Source of the DNA: Thermoleptolyngbya sp046719575
GTDB lineage: Bacteria > Cyanobacteriota > Cyanobacteriia > Elainellales > Elainellaceae
Assembly (NCBI GenBank): GCA_046719575.1
Contig: JBDNCP010000149.1
Span: forward strand, 1-11,366
Reading direction: 5' to 3'
DNA length: 11,366 bases
Part shown: positions 6,759 to 11,366 of the stretch, piece after piece
Layout: each line of letters starts with the position of its first letter
Numbering within the stretch: position 1 is the first letter of the stretch
Notes under the pieces: model-generated
What the model was told of the DNA's origin: nothing
Database searches by the model: none
What the model saw: the letters and a program-made list of their open reading frames with translations, nothing else
Made by a program: the position numbers and the translations under genes

Positions 6759-6978
6759 CCCACACGATGAGTGTAATCGGGCGATCGCCCCAGTGCTGTA
6801 GCTTCAGATACGAAAGCCTGCCTGATTCTCCTTAAGTCTCGGTTGGATGCGTCTCAGCGCTTGTCGAGAGAATGCAGCTTGCCCGCAGCCGAGTATCTCG
6901 CAATACAAAAGATTACTAAACCCTACGGCTACGATACTGAGCTTGACAGAGCAAGCTAAACGTATCTTGGGAGGCGTA

Positions 6979-7878
6979 ATGCAACATGTTTTGGGCAATC
7001 TAACCCGACAATTGCGAAGCTGGTATTTGGTTCAGAGTGTGCTTGCGATCGCCCTGGTGCTGGGGTTGGAGTTTGGCGGGGCGATCGCCGCCTATGCCGA
7101 CAAAGCGCCCCAAGCGCTCGTATTTGCCACAGAACCAGAGACGGTTAGCGTCCTATCGGTTTATGAAACCACACCCGACACCCAGCTTGATGCCGTTTCT
7201 ACCGTACTCAAGTCCAGCAAGGCATTCTTTAAGGGCGCAGAAGGCTTTAAGGGGCTGTCGGTGTTGCAAAGCGAAGACGGCTCCCGCGTGGTTGCCCTGA
7301 CCCAGTGGACCGATGCCGCCAGCTATGAGGCGTTTATGGCTCAGCCTGTGGAAGATTACACCAAGTACCAGAAGGAGTATCAGAAGGAGTCTTCCAAAGG
7401 CGGAAAACCTCCTATGGCAATCACTCCCGCCAAGACAGAGGTGTTTGAACTGGCGGATATGCAGATTGCCAGCGGCATGGTGCCTGTGATTCGCGGGCAG
7501 GGGGCGCTGGTGCAACTGGGCGAAGTCTCGGTAGCAGAAACAGAGGATTTGCCGGAGGTGCTGACCGAGGTTGAGCAGGCGCTGCCAGCGGTGACCCAGA
7601 TGTATCCAGCCCCGCGCTCGGTGATGTTGCTGAAGGCGGTGGATGATTCGGAAGCCGTGCTGATGGCCTATTGGGGCTATGCGGAGGAGTTTCAAGACCT
7701 AGCCCAGGTTCCAGCGGTGGATGTGCTGTCTGGCTTGGGAACGGTCGAAGCGGGAGATGGCGAGGACAGAGGAGCGATCGCCCTTCAAGCCCCTCCCAAA
7801 ATCGATCAGCACCTCTATAAAGTGGTGAATGTGATCGCGCCCAAGCCACCCAAGCAATACGGCAAAAAATCCTACTAG
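6979..7878 (+). CDS. exported protein with two ABM-like (dimeric alpha/beta barrel) halves
   Basis: This 299-residue protein has an N-terminal signal peptide or anchor (basic residues, then a hydrophobic run at 17-38 and a likely cleavage after AYA). Residues about 55-122 resemble an antibiotic biosynthesis monooxygenase (ABM) domain: a strand SVLSVYE, a helix, then GFKGLSVLQSEDGSRVVALTQW and a SYEAF helix. Residues about 173-255 follow the same order (VQLGEVSV, a helix ending EQAL, SVMLLKAVDDSEAVLMAYWGY, EEFQDL), so the gene looks like an internal duplication. ABM-fold proteins range from monooxygenases to heme-degrading enzymes, and no catalytic residue set is evident, so function is unknown. 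The start ATG has GGGAGG at 6969-6974, 4 bases upstream; a frame opening at 6847 would bury the signal peptide. It appears to be a single-gene unit with no clear terminator. Confidence 0.8.
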   Translation: MQHVLGNLTRQLRSWYLVQSVLAIALVLGLEFGGAIAAYADKAPQALVFATEPETVSVLSVYETTPDTQLDAVSTVLKSSKAFFKGAEGFKGLSVLQSEDGSRVVALTQWTDAASYEAFMAQPVEDYTKYQKEYQKESSKGGKPPMAITPAKTEVFELADMQIASGMVPVIRGQGALVQLGEVSVAETEDLPEVLTEVEQALPAVTQMYPAPRSVMLLKAVDDSEAVLMAYWGYAEEFQDLAQVPAVDVLSGLGTVEAGDGEDRGAIALQAPPKIDQHLYKVVNVIAPKPPKQYGKKSY

Positions 7879-7949
7879 CTTCTGTTCCTGAACAGCCGTC
7901 CTGGTTTCTGTAAACCTGTCCTGCAAAGCTGCCCTGAAAAATTCTGCGA

Positions 7950-8222
7950 TCAGGATTCGGACTTGGAAGAGAGGGCTGAGGTGGCAACGGTGGAAGGGGC
8001 GATCGCCGGATTGATGGTTTCAAAAATCCACAAAATCCCGACGCAAAGCAGCGAACTTGCCCCCAACACCAGCCAAAATAGATGCGCCACCAAAGCCGAC
8101 TGATCCATTGCCCAGCCTCCCAGCACCGGGCCGATAAAATAGCCCATCGTCCAGCACTGAGAGCTAAATACAGAAGCCGCCGACAACCCAATATGATTCA
8201 CAAATAGACTAGCGGATGTGTG
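7950..8222 (-). pseudogene. C-terminal remnant of an MFS transporter
   Basis: The frame encodes a segment like the last two helices of a major facilitator superfamily permease: SSQCWTMGYFIGPVLGGWA, then a short loop, then LFWLVLGASSLLCVGILWI and a polar tail. The preceding ten helices are absent. Upstream in the same frame are only low-complexity residues from a triple 15-bp repeat and no ATG; the longest reading begins with a TTG inside the aquaporin terminator hairpin. A whole transporter is about 400 residues, whereas about 90 remain here. It looks like a gene truncated by deletion or rearrangement. Expression as a small protein cannot be excluded but has no support. Confidence 0.65.
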
Positions 8223-8248
8223 GCTACTCTTCTGGTGTGGGCTGTCAA

Positions 8249-8293
8249 AACCTGCTGACACAGAACCTGCTGACACAGAACCTGCTGACACAG
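8249..8293. repeat. perfect tandem repeat, 15-bp unit x3
   Basis: AACCTGCTGACACAG occurs three times in a row without mismatch, at the broken end of the MFS remnant. On the minus strand it reads as a repeated SVSAG-like peptide. It marks the junction between transporter-like sequence and unrelated sequence. Confidence 0.85.
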
Positions 8294-8387
8294 ACTGCGG
8301 GCAAACGGATATCCCCGCCCTTGGGCAACCTCCATCGCTCGTAGGCAAAGGGGGTGCATCTGGTGGAGTTATGACGCTCAAACGTGA

Positions 8388-8414
8388 AATGCCCGGAGCG
8401 AGGCTCCAGGCATT
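8388..8414 (-). terminator. hairpin terminator candidate after aqpZ
   Basis: On the minus strand AATGCCTGGAGC pairs with GCTCCGGGCATT around a CTC loop, giving 12 pairs including one U-G. On the plus strand that pair would be C-A. It lies 75 bases after the aquaporin stop codon. The following T-run is weak (TTTCACGTTT), so termination efficiency is uncertain. Confidence 0.6.
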
Positions 8415-8488
8415 GGTTGGTTGATAGGTTTGTTTGGATGGTGTTTAAGAGTCGTCAGAAGTGATCAAACTGCTTCAGCAACCCTTTC

Positions 8489-9259
8489 CTACACCACTTC
8501 CCGCTCGCGCACGTATTCTTCTGTTGTGACCGAAGGCTCGAAAACGCTGTAGTAGAGCCATCCAGCCAAAACTGCGCCGCCAATGGGAGCCAGCCAGAAC
8601 AGCCACAGTTGCGAAACGTGAGACAAACCCGCAAACAGCGCAACGCCCGTGCTACGAGCGGGGTTGACCGAGGTATTTGTAACCGGGATGCTGATCAGGT
8701 GGATCAGCGTCAGCGCTAGACCGATGGCGGCAGGCGCAAAGCCCTTGGGAGCGCGGCGGTCGGTAGAACCCAGAATCACCAGCAAAAACACAAACGTCAG
8801 CACAACTTCAATGAGCAGCGCCGACCAGAAGCCATAGCCACCGGGAGAATGAACGCCCCAGCCGTTGGTGGCAAGTGGGTTGGAACCAGACAGGGCAAAA
8901 CCGGGGCGATCTTGAGCGATCAGGTAAATCACGCCGCCAGCTAGGATTGCACCCAGCACTTGAGAAATGATGTAGGGCAGCAGGTCTGCGCCAGAGAAGC
9001 GCTTGCCTGCCCACAGACCAAAGGACACAGCGGGGTTGAAGTGCCCGCCGGAAATGTGACCCAGACCGTAGGCCAGCGTAAACACTGTCAGACCGAAGGC
9101 AAGAGAAACACCGAGGAAGCCCAAACCGAGGGCGTTGCCGCTGTCACCGTAGGGAAAGTTTGCCGCGAGAACGGCGCTGCCGCAGCCGCCCAACACCAGC
9201 CAGAAAGTGCCGATAAACTCGGCGATTAGCCGCTTTGTAAGGGGAATAGGAACGGACAT
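8489..9259 (-). CDS. aqpZ: aquaporin Z
   Basis: This 256-residue inner-membrane water channel of the major intrinsic protein family has six transmembrane segments plus two half-helices carrying the NPA boxes at 75-77 (HFNPAVSFG) and 199-201 (VNPARSTG). The aromatic/arginine filter matches E. coli AqpZ in both identity and spacing: F55, H187, T196 and R202 (AqpZ F43, H174, T183, R189). This indicates a water-selective channel, not a glycerol facilitator. It exceeds E. coli AqpZ (231 residues) through a slightly longer N-terminus, an extended loop near residues 117-142 and a charged tail (TTEEYVREREVV). ATG start; GAGGAG at 9271-9276 lies 11 bases upstream. The same TTTGAGGAGCTT 12-mer precedes the porin gene. 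It appears to be monocistronic, with a hairpin after the stop codon. Confidence 0.96.
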   Translation of the reverse strand: MSVPIPLTKRLIAEFIGTFWLVLGGCGSAVLAANFPYGDSGNALGLGFLGVSLAFGLTVFTLAYGLGHISGGHFNPAVSFGLWAGKRFSGADLLPYIISQVLGAILAGGVIYLIAQDRPGFALSGSNPLATNGWGVHSPGGYGFWSALLIEVVLTFVFLLVILGSTDRRAPKGFAPAAIGLALTLIHLISIPVTNTSVNPARSTGVALFAGLSHVSQLWLFWLAPIGGAVLAGWLYYSVFEPSVTTEEYVREREVV

Positions 9260-9558
9260 ATCTACACAAGCTCCTCAAAAAATGTGGCTAGAACCTAGAC
9301 ACTTAATCTGCGAATTTCTATGGAATAACCGTTGGTGCAATAGGTTGGCTAAAAGTCAACCCCGATAAGACGGAAAGTACGTCGTTTTGGGCAACAATAT
9401 TCCATTTGGTAGCAGGATATACGTAACTCTGTGGAAAGACAAGTTGCTGTGCGACACAAACGCCGCAATTGCGTCAAGAAACGTTGATGTGGCGCGTGAT
9501 GTGGCGCGTGATGTGGTGCGATCGCACGATGCTATTCCACAGCCAGCCGTTCTCAAGC
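9260..9558. other. spacer between aqpZ and the sensor kinase
   Basis: This 299-base spacer has no supported gene. It should contain the aqpZ promoter and the kinase 3' end. I see no strong -35/-10 pair and no clear terminator. It holds a triple 12-bp repeat and two short palindromes, GTGCGATCGCAC (around the HIP1 octamer near 9517-9528) and CGCAATTGCG (near 9466). A 66-residue minus-strand frame here has repeat-derived composition and looks spurious. Confidence 0.6.
9486..9521. repeat. tandem repeat, 12-bp unit x3
   Basis: GATGTGGCGCGT occurs twice exactly, followed by a third copy, GATGTGGTGCGA, with two changes. It lies about 40 bases past the kinase stop codon. Confidence 0.8.
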
Positions 9559-10998
9559 CTAGTTAGGCGCGCAGGTGGGGAGCCAGATCAAAAACGCCGT
9601 GCCTGGTGAAGTGCCGGGTTCTGTCAGTCCACTTTCGTGAACCGGGCTGAAGACCTGGATTTCGCCCTGCATCTGGGAAATCAGGTCGCGGGCGATCGCC
9701 AATCCTAGCCCTGTTCCCGGAATCTCGCCCTGAGACTGTACGCCGCGAAAGTGTCGCTCAAACAAATGCTCGAAGTCTGCTTTGGGGATGCCGGGGCCCG
9801 TATCGAGGATGGCGATCGCCTGCCAGGGCTGGCCATTCACCTCACGCTCGATGCCGCCCACTAGCCGCACTGTGCCGCCCGACGGTGTATATTTCAGCGC
9901 ATTGTCCAGCAGGTTGTTGACCACTTCTTGCAGGGCGCGGCGATCGCCCCACACGGGCGGCAAGTCAGTCGGCAACTCGGCTTGCAGCGTGAGATCTCGC
10001 TCCTGGGCGATCGCGCTGGCCGACATGAGCAGCGGCGCAACCACCGCCGCCAAATCCAGCGCTTCGAGCTGCATTTGCCCGGTGACTGCGCGAGGTTCTG
10101 GCGGCGTGGGAACGGTCTGGGATGGCAGCGCCAAGGGCAACCCACCAGACCGAACATTGGCATCTCTGGCGGGCGATTCGGGCCTGGCTTCGGGAAGGGA
10201 ACCAGGGTCAAGATCGATGACAGTATCAAACTGGCGCAGCAGATCTTGCAGGCGATCGCTCTCGCGCACAATGCCTTCCGCCACGGTGCGATTTTCATCC
10301 TCCGGCTGGACGCGACGCAGCAGCAGCTTGCCAAACGTGCGAACCGCCGTCAGCGGATTGCGAAACTGGTGCAGCAAGTCGTCCATCTGGTCGCGCTGCT
10401 GGCTTTGCAAGACCTGGCGCTGATGTAGCTCAAACTCGGCCCACTGCGCTCGCTGATCGAGCAGACGGGCGATCGCCAGCGTCTGGGCGATATGTTCAAC
10501 CTGGCTCTGTTCTTGTTCTCCCCAAAGGCAATCCGAACACGCCGTCACCAGCAGCCCCATCATCATGCCCTCATAAACCAGCGGCAAGACAATTTTCTGG
10601 GAATATAGCCCTGGTTCGGCAGCGGTTTCGGCGGAACTCTGAAAGGCAGGTTCTGGTGCGTCTGACAGGCGCTCCGATGGCGGAGAGTTTGGTGGCGAGT
10701 TTTCCCCCAGCGCGTTGTTAGCTGAAGAGGCGGGCGATCGCCCTGCATCCGTCAAGAGCCGCTGGGGGGGTAAGGGGTTGGCAGACGGCCTGCCAGCCAG
10801 CAACCGCAGAATTTGTTCTTGGCTCCAAGCCACCGCTTCTTCGGGATAAGCCGCCACAGGAGTTAAATCAGCATCGCCGCCTGCCGTTGGGTCATCGGTC
10901 AAATACACCACGCTCAAAGCTGCCCCAAGCCCTTGCGTCAGCGCTGCAATCTGCGACTGACACAGTAAAACAAACTCAGGGCTGGCTGGCATCAACAT
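9559..10998 (-). CDS. GAF-domain sensor histidine kinase, Hik2/chloroplast-sensor-kinase-like
   Basis: This 479-residue soluble two-component sensor kinase would autophosphorylate on H210 in LLHQFRNPLTAVRTFGKLLL (208-227), then pass phosphate to a response regulator. The ATP-binding domain shows the N box EVVNNLLDNALKY (358-370), G1 DTGPGIP (399-405) and G2 GTGLGLA (428-434). The N-terminal half resembles a GAF domain (about 8-60 and 132-185) split by a proline/serine-rich insert (about 70-130). Another loose linker lies at 264-306, between the phosphoacceptor helices and the ATPase domain. The HQ-RNPLTA form of the H box and the GAF placement recall cyanobacterial Hik2 and plant CSK, redox sensors reported to carry an iron-sulphur cluster; C13, C154 and C157 are candidate ligands here by inference. 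No response regulator is adjacent. The ATG at 10998 has no ribosome-binding site; ATG at 10992 is an alternative. Confidence 0.88.
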   Translation of the reverse strand: MLMPASPEFVLLCQSQIAALTQGLGAALSVVYLTDDPTAGGDADLTPVAAYPEEAVAWSQEQILRLLAGRPSANPLPPQRLLTDAGRSPASSANNALGENSPPNSPPSERLSDAPEPAFQSSAETAAEPGLYSQKIVLPLVYEGMMMGLLVTACSDCLWGEQEQSQVEHIAQTLAIARLLDQRAQWAEFELHQRQVLQSQQRDQMDDLLHQFRNPLTAVRTFGKLLLRRVQPEDENRTVAEGIVRESDRLQDLLRQFDTVIDLDPGSLPEARPESPARDANVRSGGLPLALPSQTVPTPPEPRAVTGQMQLEALDLAAVVAPLLMSASAIAQERDLTLQAELPTDLPPVWGDRRALQEVVNNLLDNALKYTPSGGTVRLVGGIEREVNGQPWQAIAILDTGPGIPKADFEHLFERHFRGVQSQGEIPGTGLGLAIARDLISQMQGEIQVFSPVHESGLTEPGTSPGTAFLIWLPTCAPN

Positions 10999-11053
10999 GT
11001 TGCAGGCTATCGTTGCAGGCTATCGTTGCAGGCTATTAACGTTGCAAGCTAGT
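10999..11053. repeat. tandem repeat, 13-bp unit x3 plus a degraded copy, abutting the kinase start codon
   Basis: GTTGCAGGCTATC occurs at 10999-11011 and 11012-11024, GTTGCAGGCTATT at 11025-11037, and a decayed copy begins GTTGCAAGCTAG at 11041. The array begins at the base next to the kinase start codon and so occupies the whole ribosome-binding region of its mRNA, where no GGAG-like sequence is present. Confidence 0.85.
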
Positions 11054-11207
11054 ACAGCATTTCTGAAGCAAATTACAGCACACAGGTGACTACGAAAACC
11101 CGTCTTTCCGGGGTGTTGCTTTTCAGGATGGCGCGTGCCTCACCCAGTCAGGAAATGGAGCAGACCATTTCACAGGTCGTTCTAACTCGGTTGTTCTAAT
11201 GTCGTTC

Positions 11208-11241
11208 TAGTCGTTGTTAATCATTAGTCGTTGTTAATTAT
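11208..11241. repeat. tandem duplication, 17-bp unit x2
   Basis: TAGTCGTTGTTAATCAT is followed by TAGTCGTTGTTAATTAT, with one mismatch. Just upstream (11176-11210) are further shorter copies of the motif GTCGTTCTA/GTTGTTCTA, so the whole stretch is a stuttered sequence. Confidence 0.75.
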
Positions 11242-11243
11242 TA

Positions 11244-11366
11244 ATGGAGCTTGCCGCTGCTTCATCCCCATTAGCCACCCATTATAGAAGCGATGAGAGC
11301 GTTAGACGGATTAAAACCAAAGCGGAGCAAGCTTTAAGGGCAGATCAAGCTTTAGAAAACTCTGCC
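11244..11366 (+). CDS. possible N-terminal part of an unknown protein, cut by the window edge
   Basis: An ATG at 11244 opens 41 codons that stay open to the last base. The product begins MELAAASSPLATHYRSDES and continues with a charged, helix-prone stretch rich in K, R, E, A and Q. I do not recognise it. There is no ribosome-binding site (AT-rich sequence and a tandem repeat precede it), and 41 open codons can occur by chance. Only the sequence beyond the window can settle whether it is a gene. Confidence 0.3.
   Translation, partial: MELAAASSPLATHYRSDESVRRIKTKAEQALRADQALENSA

Larger units (their letters stand above)
5881..6978. other. 1.1-kb gene-free region rich in repeats
   Basis: No frame here looks coding, and I see no tRNA or CRISPR array. 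The left part is the AT-rich leader of the permease with three small tandem duplications. The middle holds two back-to-back palindromic elements. The right part has a further TGACTGACAAA copy (6552-6562), a perfect AGCGGTT/AACCGCT hairpin (6575-6590), two related CGAGGTT(T)CCCAAG segments (6525 and 6601 areas), a CACCC/GGGTG hairpin (6674-6686), and a near-palindrome at 6735-6758. An open frame from 6847 leads into the next gene without a supported start. Confidence 0.7.

Noticed and set aside
8223..8381. N-terminal extension of the MFS remnant up to a TTG codon
   Set aside because: It is low-complexity, repeat-derived sequence starting next to the aquaporin terminator hairpin and bears no resemblance to a transporter.
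9356..9556. 66-residue minus-strand frame between aqpZ and the kinase
   Set aside because: Its central residues come from the 12-bp tandem repeat and it has no ribosome-binding site or recognisable domain.
10999..11053. CRISPR array
   Set aside because: The 13-bp units are contiguous with no spacers. The same holds for the other tandem repeats in the window.
11099..11116. Possible minus-strand terminator CCCG-GAAAGA-CGGG followed by TTTT
   Set aside because: The stem is only four base pairs and the gene it would serve lies outside the window, so it cannot be supported.

Overview
The window comes from a cyanobacterium. More than fifteen copies of the octamer GCGATCGC (HIP1) lie in genes and spacers, and several proteins belong to families typical of the group: a stand-alone Mo-nitrogenase C-terminal-domain protein, an SLH-type outer-membrane porin, and a sensor kinase resembling Hik2/chloroplast sensor kinase. 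The moderate GC content and long repeat-rich spacers would suit a filamentous Leptolyngbya-like lineage, but that assignment is a guess.

Layout. Positions 30-326 (+) encode a six-cysteine Mo_nitro_C-type protein. A possible 35-residue membrane peptide follows at 388-495 (+). A YihY/BrkB membrane protein (547-1485, -) faces them. Then come a strong terminator, a large SLH/OprB-type porin (1781-3829, -) and a 0.6-kb spacer holding a triple 13-bp repeat and the terminator of the next gene. A NCS2 purine permease (4441-5880, -) retains the key residues of xanthine permease XanQ. A 1.1-kb gene-free stretch (5881-6978) contains two abutting MITE-like palindromic elements and several short tandem duplications. 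Next are an exported protein with two ABM-like halves (6979-7878, +), the C-terminal remnant of an MFS transporter (7950-8222, -), aquaporin AqpZ (8489-9259, -) and the GAF sensor histidine kinase (9559-10998, -). An open frame at 11244-11366 (+) runs off the right edge.

The genes do not form one pathway. Most appear to be separate transcription units, and three minus-strand hairpins follow the porin, permease and aquaporin genes. In all three, the imperfect pairs are G-U on the minus-strand RNA but C-A on the other strand, which supports the strand assignment. Much of the content concerns envelope and transport functions (porin, purine permease, aquaporin, MFS remnant, YihY), plus one orphan sensor kinase.

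I see no convincing new multi-gene system. The most unusual signal is structural: nearly every spacer carries its own unrelated tandem duplication of an 11-17 bp unit in two or three copies. At least fourteen such sites occur in 11 kb. Some sit exactly where promoters, ribosome-binding sites or gene remnants lie.
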